Below are positions 14,897 through 24,575 of a stretch of DNA of 64,000 nucleotides, piece after piece. The position numbers and the translations under genes were made by a program. The DNA is from CBFFRJ01 sp963530515. GTDB lineage: Bacteria; Pseudomonadota; Gammaproteobacteria; Enterobacterales; Enterobacteriaceae. The notes beneath the pieces were generated by a model. That model worked only from the letters and a program-made list of their open reading frames with translations. It was not told where the DNA came from and did no database searches. Each line of letters begins with the position of its first letter. Position 1 is the first letter of the stretch. Location: assembly GCA_963530515.1 (NCBI GenBank), contig CAUSEC010000022.1, forward strand, positions 32,936 to 96,935, written 5' to 3'.

Positions 14897-15787
14897 TCAG
14901 CGAGAGATTTCGACTTTCGCCAGTTTTTCGTAGTAGCACGCGATGGCGCTATGGTCGTCACTACCGTGACCATCAGCACGCAGTGCCTGCATCATTTCCA
15001 TCACTGCTGCAGTCAGCGGCAGCTGAGCACCCACACCGTGAGACGTATCCAGTGCGTTAGCCAGGTCTTTGATATGCAGATCGATACGGAAACCTGGTTT
15101 GAAGTTGCGGTTCAGAACCATCGGCGCTTTCGCTTCCAGCACGGTGCTGCCAGCCAGACCACCACGGATTGCTTCGAATACCAGCTCCGGGTTAACGCCT
15201 GCTTTAGTGGCCAGAGACAGTGCTTCAGACATGGCAGCGATGTTCAGTGCCACGATGACCTGGTTTGCCAGTTTGGTAACGTTACCTGCACCGATATCAC
15301 CGGTGTGAACAACAGAACCCGCCATCGCTTTCAGCAGATCGTAATACTTGTCGAACAGCGCTTTGTCACCACCAACCATCACGGACAGGGTGCCGTCGAT
15401 AGCTTTCGGCTCGCCACCACTGACCGGCGCATCCAGCATTTCAACGCCTTTTGCTTTCAGGCCTTCGCTGATTTCGCGGCTTGCCAGCGGAGCGATGGAG
15501 CTCATGTCGATCAGAACAGTACCTGGTTTAGCACCTTCAACGATGCCGCCTTCGCCCAGCGCAACTTCTTTCACGTGCGGGGAGTTAGGCAGCATGGTGA
15601 TGATCACATCACACTGCTCGGCAATCGCTTTCGCGCTGGTTGCGGACTGCGCGCCAGCCGCGACCAGTTCAGCGACTACGTCGGTATTGCGGTCAGAGAC
15701 CACCAGTGAGTAACCTGCTTTAATGAGGTTTTTACTCATTGGTTTACCCATGATACCCAGGCCAATGAAACCAACTTTCATCGTCAT
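14897..15787 (-). CDS. garR: 2-hydroxy-3-oxopropionate (tartronate semialdehyde) reductase
   Basis: A 296-residue NAD(P)-dependent beta-hydroxyacid dehydrogenase. It reduces tartronate semialdehyde from the GarL aldolase to D-glycerate. The N-terminal Rossmann motif is GLGIMGKPMSKN; the substrate signature DAPVSGGEPKA and the catalytic lysine in GNVTKLANQ are intact. The ATG at 15787 follows GAGAGAG; an ATG two codons later (15781) is the start used for the E. coli protein and is equally possible. It sits 35 bases after garL in the same operon. Confidence 0.97.
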   Translation of the reverse strand: MTMKVGFIGLGIMGKPMSKNLIKAGYSLVVSDRNTDVVAELVAAGAQSATSAKAIAEQCDVIITMLPNSPHVKEVALGEGGIVEGAKPGTVLIDMSSIAPLASREISEGLKAKGVEMLDAPVSGGEPKAIDGTLSVMVGGDKALFDKYYDLLKAMAGSVVHTGDIGAGNVTKLANQVIVALNIAAMSEALSLATKAGVNPELVFEAIRGGLAGSTVLEAKAPMVLNRNFKPGFRIDLHIKDLANALDTSHGVGAQLPLTAAVMEMMQALRADGHGSDDHSAIACYYEKLAKVEISR

Positions 15788-15822
15788 AATTGCGTCTCTC
15801 TCTTTATTCAATGGTGGTTTGA

Positions 15823-16593
15823 TTATTTTTTGTAGGTATCGGCCAGTTTCTGCGTACCCGCACGGAACACGCCCAAGTCGCTGCCAACGGCAACAACGGT
15901 CGCACCCCATTCCAGGTAACGGCGCGCATCTGCTTCAACTGGCGCCAGGATACCGCTCGGTTTGCCGTGTGCTTTCGCACGAGCAAAGATGTGTTGAATG
16001 GTGCGCTGTACTTCCGGGTGCGCAGCATTACCGATGTAACCCAGAGTTGCAGCCAGGTCGCTCGGGCCAACGAATACCGCATCAACGCCGTCGGTTTCGA
16101 GGATAGCGTCGAGATTATCCACGCCCTCCTGGCTTTCGATCTGCACGATGATGGAGATGTTTTTGTTCGACTGCGCGAAGTAGTCCGGTACGGTACCGAA
16201 CATGTTGGCACGGTGAGAAACAGACACACCGCGCGTCCCTTCTGGCGGATAACGGGTCGCAGAGACCGCGCTTGCCGCTTCTTCAGCGGTTTCCACGAAC
16301 GGCACGAGGAAGTTGTAGAAACCGATATCCAGCAGACGTTTGAAGACGATCGGGTCGTTTTCAGGAATACGTACAACCGGTGCACTTACGCTGCCTTTCA
16401 GCGCCATCAACTGCGGTACAAAAGAGAGCACGTCGTTAGGGGCGTGTTCACCGTCCAGAAGCAGCCAGTCAAAACCCGCCAGCCCCAGAACTTCAGCACT
16501 GATGTGACTGCCCAGCGCCGACCAACAACCGATTTGAACCTGATTAGCCGCCAGTGCAGCTTTAAATTTGTTCGGGAAAATATCGTTACTCAT
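15823..16593 (-). CDS. garL: 5-keto-4-deoxy-D-glucarate aldolase
   Basis: A 256-residue class II aldolase of the HpcH/HpaI family. It cleaves 5-keto-4-deoxy-D-glucarate to pyruvate and tartronate semialdehyde. Features include the LLDGEHAPND start of the metal site, VQIESQEGVDNLD with a metal-binding glutamate, and VGPSDLAA. The start at 16593 gives exactly the E. coli length. It is second in the operon, 27 bases after garP. Confidence 0.97.
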   Translation of the reverse strand: MSNDIFPNKFKAALAANQVQIGCWSALGSHISAEVLGLAGFDWLLLDGEHAPNDVLSFVPQLMALKGSVSAPVVRIPENDPIVFKRLLDIGFYNFLVPFVETAEEAASAVSATRYPPEGTRGVSVSHRANMFGTVPDYFAQSNKNISIIVQIESQEGVDNLDAILETDGVDAVFVGPSDLAATLGYIGNAAHPEVQRTIQHIFARAKAHGKPSGILAPVEADARRYLEWGATVVAVGSDLGVFRAGTQKLADTYKK

Positions 16594-16620
16594 CTTTTGC
16601 ACCTTAAATTTTGTCGTTGC

Positions 16621-17955
16621 TTACTTTTTCAATTCCATACGTTTGATGTCGCCGACCACGAACAGGTAGCACACCATCATCATCAGGGCCGAACAGCCAA
16701 CAAAGACCAACGCACCGTTGAAAGAATGCAACTCTTTAACCATGTATCCAATTGCTAACGGAGTAACAATGGACGCCACATTACCGAACACGTTAAACAC
16801 GCCGCCGCACAGACCGACGATTTCTTTCGGTGCGACATCGGAGATAACCGGCCAGCCCAACGCGCCAAAGCCTTTTCCGAAGAATGCCAGCGCCATCAAC
16901 GCAATGACCAGCACGGTGTTATCGGTGTAATTACACAGAATGATGCTGGAGGCCAGCAGCATCCCAAGAACAATGGGAAGTTTACGCGCAACAGTCAGAG
17001 AGTGACCGCGCTTGATCAAGTAGTCCGAGAACAGGCCACCTAACACACCGCCACCGAAGCCGCAGAGTGCCGGGATAGAGGCAACAAACCCAACTTTCAG
17101 AATCGACATGCCCTTTTCCTGCACCAGGTAAATCGGGAACCATGTCAGGAAGAACCAGGTAATGGTGTTCAGGAAGTACTGACCAAAGAACACCCCAAGC
17201 ATCATGCGGTTAGACAGAAGCTGCTTGATGTAGTCCAGTTTCGGGCCTTTTTGGCTGCCGTCGTCGACTTTCTTGTGGTCCATGTCCACAACCGCACCAT
17301 TCGCAGAGATGTAATCCAGCTCTTCACGGGTCATGCGAGGGTGGTCAGTCGGGTTGTGCATGTACTTAACCCAGATAGCGGTCAGTACGAAGCCCAGTCC
17401 GCCCATGACGGTGAACACATGCTCCCAGCCCCAGGCGAAGGTCAGATAACCCAGCAGTGGAGAGAACAGCGCCAGCGAGAAATACTGCGCAGAGTTAAAG
17501 ATAGCGGATGCGGTACCGCGCTCTTTCGCCGGGAACCAGGCTGCCACGATACGGGCGTTAGCCGGGAAAGACGGCGCTTCAGAGAAGCCCAGCATAAAAC
17601 GCATGATAAACATGGAGATACCTGCCCATGCTATCGGGAAGATGTCGACAAAACCTTGCATGAAGGTAAAGAGCGACCAGAAAAACAGGCTATAGGTATA
17701 GACGCGTTTAGAGCCAAAACGGTCAAGCAACCAGCCGCCCGGGATCTGCATCAGCAGGTATGCCCAGCCAAACGCTGAGAAGATGTAACCCATTGATACG
17801 GAATCAAGCTGCAGCTCTTTCGCCACTTCCGTTCCCGCAATGGAGAGCGTCGCACGGTCAGCGTAGTTAATGGCAGTAACAATAAAGATTATCAGCAGTA
17901 TTAAATAACGGGTTGGAACACTCCGTTTCACTTCAACATTATTTTGTACAGACAT
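16621..17955 (-). CDS. garP: D-galactarate/D-glucarate transporter
   Basis: A 444-residue MFS transporter of the anion:cation symporter family with 12 predicted helices. The first (YLILLIIFIVTAINYADRATLS) carries the family motif. It imports galactarate and glucarate. The start at 17955 gives the E. coli GarP length and has AGAGG upstream; a codon at 17973 is less likely. First gene of garPLRK, divergent from garD. Confidence 0.96.
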   Translation of the reverse strand: MSVQNNVEVKRSVPTRYLILLIIFIVTAINYADRATLSIAGTEVAKELQLDSVSMGYIFSAFGWAYLLMQIPGGWLLDRFGSKRVYTYSLFFWSLFTFMQGFVDIFPIAWAGISMFIMRFMLGFSEAPSFPANARIVAAWFPAKERGTASAIFNSAQYFSLALFSPLLGYLTFAWGWEHVFTVMGGLGFVLTAIWVKYMHNPTDHPRMTREELDYISANGAVVDMDHKKVDDGSQKGPKLDYIKQLLSNRMMLGVFFGQYFLNTITWFFLTWFPIYLVQEKGMSILKVGFVASIPALCGFGGGVLGGLFSDYLIKRGHSLTVARKLPIVLGMLLASSIILCNYTDNTVLVIALMALAFFGKGFGALGWPVISDVAPKEIVGLCGGVFNVFGNVASIVTPLAIGYMVKELHSFNGALVFVGCSALMMMVCYLFVVGDIKRMELKK

Positions 17956-18377
17956 AAGAAACCTCTCGGGCACGGCTTAAATTAAAATATAATTATTGTG
18001 ATGTAAAACTTACCCGACTTATTAAATAAGCTCTCGAAGCTATTATCAGGTAATGGCATATATAATTTTATTATCGCTCAGTATAATCACCGGTCACGGC
18101 TGACGCACTGGCGTGTTGCTCAATTCTGACGGGGGTTACGAAGATTTTTTTGAGCATATGCACATACCCCTGGGCGCTGATGCACAGATCTTATCATTCC
18201 CCCCCAGACCGAGCGGGTAATCACGAAAATAAGTGATTTAGATCACATTTTAATATTAGAACTCCTGACATTCTTATTTCATCAAACGAAGTTTTAATTT
18301 CTGATAATTACAGATTCGTTTCTACTTTATTTCCTTTTGAGTAATGCATCGTATAGTTAGCTGGAGATCACCTGACA
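17956..18377. promoter_or_regulatory. garP-garD divergent promoter region with a CRP-like site
   Basis: This 420-base AT-rich region has no gene. At 18231-18249 AAGTGAT and ATCACATT form a good CRP-type palindrome (GTGA-N6-TCAC), about 130 bases upstream of garD. In E. coli both gar transcripts are activated by the sugar-diacid regulator CdaR and respond to cAMP-CRP. I cannot point to the CdaR site with confidence. Confidence 0.6.
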
Positions 18378-19949
18378 ATGGCCGACATTGAAATTAGACA
18401 GCAATCGCCTTCGGCGTTTTATATTAAAGTACATGAGACCGACAACGTCGCAATCATCGTTAATGACAATGGTTTAAAAGCGGGAACGCGTTTCCCGGAC
18501 GGGTTAGAGTTAATTGAACACATCCCGCAAGGCCACAAAGTTGCGCTGGTAGATATCCCTCATCATGGCGAGATCATTCGTTACGGTGAAATCATCGGCT
18601 ATGCCGTGCGTGATGTTGCGCGCGGTAGCTGGATTGACGAATCCACCGTCGAACTGCCAAAAGCACCGCCGCTGAATACCCTGCCGCTGGCGACAAAAGT
18701 CCCTGAAGATCTGCCGCCGCTGGAAGGCTACACCTTCGAAGGCTACCGTAACGCAGACGGCAGCGTCGGCACCAAAAACCTGCTCGGTATCACCACCAGC
18801 GTGCACTGTGTTGCTGGCGTGGTTGATTATGTCGTGAAAATTATTGAACGCGACCTGCTGCCGAAATACCCGAACGTCGATGGCGTGGTGGGTCTGAATC
18901 ACCTGTACGGTTGCGGTGTTGCGATCAACGCACCGGCCGCCGTCGTGCCAATCCGTACCATTCATAACATTTCGCTGAACCCGAACTTCGGTGGCGAAGT
19001 GATGGTGATTGGTCTGGGCTGTGAAAAACTGCAACCTGAGCGCCTGCTGCAGGGCACTGAAGATGTGAAAGCCATCCCGGTAGACAGCGCGAGCATCGTC
19101 CGTCTGCAGGACGAGCACCATGTTGGCTTCCGCTCAATGGTTGACGATATTCTGCAAGTGGCTGAGCGTCACCTGGCAAAACTGAACGAACGTAAACGCG
19201 AAACCTGCCCGGCCTCTGAGCTGGTTGTGGGCACCCAGTGTGGCGGTAGCGATGCGTTCTCCGGCGTAACGGCTAACCCGGCTGTCGGTTATGCCTCTGA
19301 CCTGTTCGTGCGTTGCGGCGCGACCGTGATGTTCTCCGAAGTGACCGAAGTACGTGATGCTATTCACCTGTTAACGCCGCGTGCCGTGACCGAAGAAGTG
19401 GGCAAACGCCTGCTTGAAGAGATGGCCTGGTACGATAACTATCTGGACATGGGTAAAACCGACCGCAGCGCGAACCCGTCTCCGGGGAACAAAAAAGGCG
19501 GCCTGGCGAACGTAGTCGAAAAAGCCCTCGGCTCTATCGCTAAATCGGGTAAAAGCGCGATTGTTGAAGTGCTCTCTCCGGGTCAGCGCCCGACCAAACG
19601 TGGTCTGATCTACGCAGCGACGCCGGCGAGCGACTTCGTCTGTGGTACGCAGCAGGTAGCTTCCGGTATCACCGTTCAGGTCTTCACCACCGGTCGTGGT
19701 ACACCGTACGGCCTGATGGCAGTACCGGTCATTAAGATGGCGACCCGTACTGAACTGGCAAACCGTTGGTTCGACCTGATGGACATTAACGCGGGCACCA
19801 TCGCCACCGGCGACGAAACTATCGAGGATGTGGGCTGGAAACTGTTCCACTTCATCCTGGATGTGGCGAGTGGCCGTAAGAAAACCTTCTCGGATCAATG
19901 GGGTCTGCACAACCAGCTGGCTGTGTTTAACCCGGCTCCGGTGACTTGA
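18378..19949 (+). CDS. garD: Galactarate dehydratase
   Basis: A 523-residue iron-dependent dehydratase of the UxaA/GarD family. It converts D-galactarate to 5-keto-4-deoxy-D-glucarate, the GarL substrate. It has an N-terminal SAF-like domain (residues 10-100) and a catalytic domain with GLNHLYGCG, IGLGCEKLQPE and GTQCGGSDAFSG. E. coli GarD has the same length. It is divergent from garPLRK and ends at a strong terminator. Confidence 0.97.
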   Translation: MADIEIRQQSPSAFYIKVHETDNVAIIVNDNGLKAGTRFPDGLELIEHIPQGHKVALVDIPHHGEIIRYGEIIGYAVRDVARGSWIDESTVELPKAPPLNTLPLATKVPEDLPPLEGYTFEGYRNADGSVGTKNLLGITTSVHCVAGVVDYVVKIIERDLLPKYPNVDGVVGLNHLYGCGVAINAPAAVVPIRTIHNISLNPNFGGEVMVIGLGCEKLQPERLLQGTEDVKAIPVDSASIVRLQDEHHVGFRSMVDDILQVAERHLAKLNERKRETCPASELVVGTQCGGSDAFSGVTANPAVGYASDLFVRCGATVMFSEVTEVRDAIHLLTPRAVTEEVGKRLLEEMAWYDNYLDMGKTDRSANPSPGNKKGGLANVVEKALGSIAKSGKSAIVEVLSPGQRPTKRGLIYAATPASDFVCGTQQVASGITVQVFTTGRGTPYGLMAVPVIKMATRTELANRWFDLMDINAGTIATGDETIEDVGWKLFHFILDVASGRKKTFSDQWGLHNQLAVFNPAPVT

Positions 19950-19980
19950 TTCATCATAATAATGATCTCATCGTTTATTA

Positions 19981-20006
19981 GCATGGCTTCGGCCATGCTT
20001 TTTTTT
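19981..20006 (+). terminator. Rho-independent terminator after garD
   Basis: GCATGGC-TTCG-GCCATGC followed by at least eight T residues. Confidence 0.92.
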
Positions 20007-20060
20007 GCCTGTTCACTGCCCTATTCCCCCGCTTAATCCTCACTTTCTTTCATCACTCAC

Positions 20061-20155
20061 ACTTTCGAAAACTTACCTTAGCTTTCACATCTTTCATTTT
20101 TCTGACTCAAATCACAAAATAACGTTACGAAACCCTATATCTTCTTTCGAAGAAA
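20061..20155. promoter_or_regulatory. Candidate GatR operators upstream of gatY
   Basis: ACTTTCGAAA occurs at 20061-20070 and a related TTCTTTCGAAGAA at 20142-20154. A perfect 12-bp version, ACTTTCGAAAGT, sits in front of gatR at 25655. The shared CTTTCGAAAG palindrome before both the operon and its DeoR-family repressor marks it as the probable GatR operator. The second site lies only about 26 bases before the gatY start, suited to repression. Confidence 0.6.
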
Positions 20156-20180
20156 ACAAACGAAAGGTTTCGGAGGCAGG

Positions 20181-21035
20181 ATGTATATCATTTCAACGAA
20201 AGCTATGCTGCAAAAGGCACAGAAAGAGGGCTACGCCGTCCCGGCATTCAATATTCACAACCTCGAAACACTTCAGGTGGTCGTTGAAACCTCAGCAGAA
20301 CTGCGTTCGCCGTTAATTGTGGCAGGCACACCGGGGACGTTCAGCTATGCCGGCATCGGCAACATCGTGGCGATCGCCGGGGATCTGGCGAAGACCTATA
20401 ACCAGCCGCTGGCTATCCACCTTGATCATCATGAGCAGCTTGACGACGTGCAACGTAAAGTCCTGGCAGGCGTGCGCTCCGCCATGATCGACGGTTCCCA
20501 CCTGCCTTTTGCCGCCAACATTGAGCTGGTCAAAACCGTGACTGATTACTGCCACCGCTATGACGTCAGCGTCGAAGCCGAACTCGGCAGGCTGGGCGGG
20601 CAGGAAGATGATCTGGTGGTCGATGGCAAAGATGCGCTCTACACCAACCCGGATCAGGCCTTTGAATTTGTGCAGAAAACGGGGATCGACTCTCTCGCCG
20701 TCGCCATCGGAACCGCTCACGGGTTATACACCGCCACCCCCAAACTGGATTTTGAGCGCCTGGCGGAAATTCGCCAGCGCGTGGACGTCCCGCTGGTGCT
20801 GCACGGCGCTTCCGGCTTGCCCGCTGAAGATATCCGCAAAGCCATTTCGCTGGGTATCTGCAAGGTCAACGTCGCCACCGAACTGAAGATGGCCTTTTCC
20901 GATGCCCTGAAGGCGTACCTGGTTGCCCACCCGGACGCCAGCGATCCGCGCCATTACATGGTGCCAGCGAAAGCTGCCATGAAAGAGGTGGTGCGCAAAG
21001 TCATCGCCGACTGCGGCTGCGAAGGAAAATTGTGA
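20181..21035 (+). CDS. gatY: D-tagatose-1,6-bisphosphate aldolase, catalytic subunit
   Basis: A 284-residue class II aldolase that splits tagatose 1,6-bisphosphate into dihydroxyacetone phosphate and glyceraldehyde 3-phosphate. The zinc-binding histidines lie in HLDHHE, GTAHGLY and LHGASGLP. The C-terminal DCGCEGKL matches GatY rather than KbaY. GGAGG lies just before the ATG. First gene of a complete gatYZABCD operon; it needs GatZ for full activity and stability. Confidence 0.95.
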   Translation: MYIISTKAMLQKAQKEGYAVPAFNIHNLETLQVVVETSAELRSPLIVAGTPGTFSYAGIGNIVAIAGDLAKTYNQPLAIHLDHHEQLDDVQRKVLAGVRSAMIDGSHLPFAANIELVKTVTDYCHRYDVSVEAELGRLGGQEDDLVVDGKDALYTNPDQAFEFVQKTGIDSLAVAIGTAHGLYTATPKLDFERLAEIRQRVDVPLVLHGASGLPAEDIRKAISLGICKVNVATELKMAFSDALKAYLVAHPDASDPRHYMVPAKAAMKEVVRKVIADCGCEGKL

Positions 21036-21086
21036 AAGCAGTTGACTAATTATTGAAAGTAATCAGAAATATCCCGGAGGAATAAA

Positions 21087-22358
21087 GTGAAAGATATTAT
21101 TGCCCGTCATAAGGCAGGAGAACATCTCGGCATCTGCTCAGTCTGCTCTGCTCACCCGATGGTGATTGAAGCCACCCTGCGTTTCGATGCGCATACCGAT
21201 AAAAAAGTGCTGATTGAAGCCACCTCAAACCAGGTAAACCAATTTGGCGGCTACACCGGGATGAAACCCGCCGATTTTCGGGATTTTGTTTTAGCGATTG
21301 CAAAAGAGGTAGGGTTCCCGCAGGAACGACTGATTCTGGGCGGCGATCATCTGGGACCGAACTGTTGGCAAAACGAACCCGCTGCGGCGGCAATGGAAAA
21401 ATCTGTCGAGCTGATCAAAGCCTACGTTGCCGCAGGCTTCAGCAAAATTCACCTGGATGCCTCCATGTCCTGCGCCGATGATCCCGTGCCACTGGATCCC
21501 AAAGTGGTTGCCGAGCGCGCCGCGCGTCTTTGCCAGGCAGCGGAAGAAACCGCCAGCGATGAGCTGAAAAAATCACTGACCTATGTGATTGGCACCGAAG
21601 TGCCGGTGCCCGGCGGCGAAGCGAGCAGCATCAGCAGCGTGCATGTCACCCGTGTGGAAGATGCGGCAATGACGCTTGAAACGCATCGTGTTGCCTTTGA
21701 GGCGCTGGGGCTGGAAGAAGCCATGAGCCGGGTCGTGGGCATGGTGGTTCAGCCAGGTGTGGAGTTCGATCACACACAGATCATTCACTACCAGCCGCAT
21801 GAAGCGCAGGCGCTCTCTGCCTGGATCCGTCAGACCCCAATGGTCTACGAAGCACATTCAACGGATTACCAGTCCCGCCAGGCGTACCGCCAGCTTGTCG
21901 GCGATCACTTTGCGATTCTGAAAGTCGGCCCGGCACTGACCTTCGCCTTGCGCGAGGCCATTTTTGCCCTCGCCCAGATGGAAAATGAACTGATTGCGCC
22001 AGAGAACCGCAGCCGGGTGCTGGACGTCATCGATGAAGTGATGCTCAACGAACCAGGATACTGGAAAAAATATTACCGCCCCACCTGGAGCGAGGCGATG
22101 GTGGATATCCACTTCAGCCTTTCCGACCGTATTCGCTACTACTGGCCGCACCCGCGTATTCGCCAGAGCGTGGAAAAACTGATGGCCAACCTGAGCGCCA
22201 CAACCCTGCCGCTGGGCCTGCTCAGTCAGTACCTGCCTTTGCAGTTCGAACGTGTATTACACAATGAGATCGTCGCGACACCACAAAATCTTATCAATGA
22301 CAAAATACAGGATGTATTGCGCGCTTACCGCTACGGATGCGCCGAAGAAACAGCCTGA
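21087..22358 (+). CDS. gatZ: Tagatose-bisphosphate aldolase non-catalytic subunit
   Basis: A 423-residue protein of the GatZ/KbaZ family, a chaperone-like partner required for stability of GatY. Recognisable segments are EATSNQVNQFGGYTGM and LGGDHLGPNCWQ near the N-terminus and YYWPHPRI near the C-terminus. CGGAGG lies before the start. It ends 14 bases before gatA. Confidence 0.95.
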   Translation: MKDIIARHKAGEHLGICSVCSAHPMVIEATLRFDAHTDKKVLIEATSNQVNQFGGYTGMKPADFRDFVLAIAKEVGFPQERLILGGDHLGPNCWQNEPAAAAMEKSVELIKAYVAAGFSKIHLDASMSCADDPVPLDPKVVAERAARLCQAAEETASDELKKSLTYVIGTEVPVPGGEASSISSVHVTRVEDAAMTLETHRVAFEALGLEEAMSRVVGMVVQPGVEFDHTQIIHYQPHEAQALSAWIRQTPMVYEAHSTDYQSRQAYRQLVGDHFAILKVGPALTFALREAIFALAQMENELIAPENRSRVLDVIDEVMLNEPGYWKKYYRPTWSEAMVDIHFSLSDRIRYYWPHPRIRQSVEKLMANLSATTLPLGLLSQYLPLQFERVLHNEIVATPQNLINDKIQDVLRAYRYGCAEETA

Positions 22359-22372
22359 TTTCTGGAGAATGT

Positions 22373-22840
22373 ATGAGTCAACTTTTTGTCCGAACCGGAA
22401 TTGAATTTAGCTCACGCCAGCAGGTGCTGGCGCATATTGGCGAAGAGATGCTGGCGAAAGGTGTGGTGCATGAAACCTACCCGGCCGCGCTGATTGAGCG
22501 AGAGGCGAACTACCCGACGGGCATTGCTCTTGAGTGCCACGCCGTCGCAATCCCGCACTGCGAAGCGGTGCATGCGAAGTCCGCCGCTATCTATTTGATC
22601 CGTCCGGATAAACCGGTGAATTTTCAACAGGCTGATGATGACAGCGAGATTGCCGTCTCGCTGATTATCGCTCTGATTGTTGAGAACCCAACGGCGCAGC
22701 TTAAGCTCCTGCGCCGCCTGTTTGGTGAGCTACAGAACCCGAACTCACTGGAGACGTTGTTAAGTGCGCCGCCCGAGTGCCTGGCAACGCTTTTTCGGGA
22801 AACCATCCTTGAGCCTGAAAGCAGTTTGCAGGCTTTATAA
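22373..22840 (+). CDS. gatA: Galactitol-specific PTS enzyme IIA
   Basis: A 155-residue PTS IIA protein of the fructose-mannitol type. The phospho-accepting histidine is His62 in VAIPHCEAV. It relays phosphate from HPr to GatB. The ATG at 22373 follows TGGAGA; an earlier in-frame start overlaps gatZ and is unlikely. Confidence 0.95.
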   Translation: MSQLFVRTGIEFSSRQQVLAHIGEEMLAKGVVHETYPAALIEREANYPTGIALECHAVAIPHCEAVHAKSAAIYLIRPDKPVNFQQADDDSEIAVSLIIALIVENPTAQLKLLRRLFGELQNPNSLETLLSAPPECLATLFRETILEPESSLQAL

Positions 22841-22866
22841 GATACTGATAATAAAAGGAGTACCCT

Positions 22867-23151
22867 ATGAAACGTAAAGTTATTGTCGCCTGCGGTGGCG
22901 CGGTTGCCACCTCCACTATGGCTGCTGAAGAAATCCGTGAACTGTGTGAAGCCAACAACATTACCGTTGAACTTGTGCAGTGCCGGGTCAATGAAATCGA
23001 AACCTACATGGACGGCGCGGATCTGATTTGCACAACGGCAAAAGTGGATCGTACTTTCGATGATATTCCGGTCGTGCACGGCATGCCGTTCATCTCCGGC
23101 GTCGGCATCGAAGCGCTGCAACAAAAAATCCTGACCATCCTTGTGGGGTAA
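22867..23151 (+). CDS. gatB: Galactitol-specific PTS enzyme IIB
   Basis: A 94-residue PTS IIB with the phospho-cysteine at Cys9 in VACGGAVATS. It transfers phosphate to galactitol during import through GatC. AAGGAG lies before the ATG, and it ends five bases before gatC. Confidence 0.95.
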   Translation: MKRKVIVACGGAVATSTMAAEEIRELCEANNITVELVQCRVNEIETYMDGADLICTTAKVDRTFDDIPVVHGMPFISGVGIEALQQKILTILVG

Positions 23152-23156
23152 CGTCC

Positions 23157-24530
23157 ATGTTTAGCGAAATCATGCGCTACATCCTCGACTTAGGCCCAAC
23201 GGTCATGCTGCCGCTGGTGATTATCATCTTCTCAAAACTGCTGGGGATGAAGCTCGGGGATTGTTTTAAATCCGGTTTGCACATCGGTATTGGCTTTGTC
23301 GGTATTGGCCTGGTCATCGGCCTGATGCTCGACTCCATCGGCCCGGCGGCAAAAGCCATGGCCGAACAATTCCAGATCAACCTTCACGTGATTGACGTGG
23401 GCTGGCCAGGCTCATCACCCATGACCTGGGCGTCACAAATTGCTTTGATTGCCATCCCGGTCGCCATTGCGGTGAACGTACTGATGCTGGTGACGCGCAT
23501 GACCCGCGTGGTCAACGTCGACATCTGGAACATCTGGCACATGACCTTCACCGGCGCGATGCTGCATCTTGCCACCGGCTCCTACTGGATTGGGATCCTG
23601 GGGGTCGTGGCCCATGCCGCCTTCGTCTACAAACTGGGCGACTGGTTTGCCAAAGACACCCGCGACTTCTTTGGCCTGGAAGGGATTGCCATTCCACACG
23701 GTAGCTCCGCGTACCTCGGCCCGATTGCCGTGCTGGTCGACACAATCATTGAAAAGATTCCGGGGCTTAACCGCATTCATTTCAGCGCTGACGACATCCA
23801 GAAACGCTTTGGCCCCTTTGGCGAGCCGGTCACCGTGGGCTTTGTGATGGGGATTGTCATTGGTCTGCTGGCCGGTTACGACGCCAAAGGCGTGCTGCAA
23901 CTGGCGGTCAAAACGGCGGCGGTCATGCTGCTGATGCCACGGGTTATCAAACCGATCATGGATGGCTTAACGCCCATTGCTAAACATGCCCGTAAACGTC
24001 TGCAGGCGAAGTTCGGTAGCCAGGAGTTCCTGATTGGCCTCGATCCGGCGCTGCTGCTCGGCCACACCTCGGTGGTCTCTGCAAGCCTGATCTTTATCCC
24101 TCTGACCATTCTGATTGCGGTGATGGTGCCCGGAAACCAGGTGCTGCCGTTCGGCGACCTCGCCACCATCGGCTTCTTTGTGGCCATGGCGGTGGCGGTG
24201 CATCAGGGCAACCTGTTCCGCACGCTCATCTCTGGCGTGATCATTATGAGCATCACCCTGTGGATTGCGACGCAGACTATCGGCCTGCATACGCAACTTG
24301 CAGCAAATGCCGGGGCGTTAAAAGCCGGTGGCATGGTGGCGTCAATGGACCAGGGCGGCTCACCGATTACCTGGCTGCTCATCCAGCTCTTTACCTGGCA
24401 GAACATCGTTGGTTTCGCGGTCATCGGCGCGATTTACCTGGCAGGTGTCCTGCTCACCTGGCGCAGAGCGCGTAACTTCACTGCGGCCGAAAAAGCCGCC
24501 CTCGCGCAGCAAACTCAGGTCACATCCTGA
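23157..24530 (+). CDS. gatC: Galactitol-specific PTS enzyme IIC
   Basis: A 457-residue polytopic membrane protein forming the galactitol channel, with about ten hydrophobic segments beginning YILDLGPTVMLPLVIIIF. The conserved GLEGIAIPHGSSAYLGPI-type loop is present. The product is galactitol 1-phosphate. Slightly longer than E. coli GatC (451). Confidence 0.94.
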   Translation: MFSEIMRYILDLGPTVMLPLVIIIFSKLLGMKLGDCFKSGLHIGIGFVGIGLVIGLMLDSIGPAAKAMAEQFQINLHVIDVGWPGSSPMTWASQIALIAIPVAIAVNVLMLVTRMTRVVNVDIWNIWHMTFTGAMLHLATGSYWIGILGVVAHAAFVYKLGDWFAKDTRDFFGLEGIAIPHGSSAYLGPIAVLVDTIIEKIPGLNRIHFSADDIQKRFGPFGEPVTVGFVMGIVIGLLAGYDAKGVLQLAVKTAAVMLLMPRVIKPIMDGLTPIAKHARKRLQAKFGSQEFLIGLDPALLLGHTSVVSASLIFIPLTILIAVMVPGNQVLPFGDLATIGFFVAMAVAVHQGNLFRTLISGVIIMSITLWIATQTIGLHTQLAANAGALKAGGMVASMDQGGSPITWLLIQLFTWQNIVGFAVIGAIYLAGVLLTWRRARNFTAAEKAALAQQTQVTS

Positions 24531-24535
24531 TCTTT

Positions 24536-24553
24536 GGGGAGCCTTCGCTCCCC
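24536..24553 (+). other. Intercistronic hairpin between gatC and gatD
   Basis: GGGGAGC-CTTC-GCTCCCC, a 7-bp stem with a tight loop, without a clean T tract. It may stabilise the upstream mRNA or lower gatD expression relative to the PTS genes. Confidence 0.5.
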
Positions 24554-24575
24554 GCTTTCATTTCTGGAGAGTGTT

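Noticed and set aside
15967..16758. A 263-codon plus-strand open frame across garL and garP
   Set aside because: It lies opposite two well-recognised genes and crosses their boundary. The composition is that of an antisense shadow.
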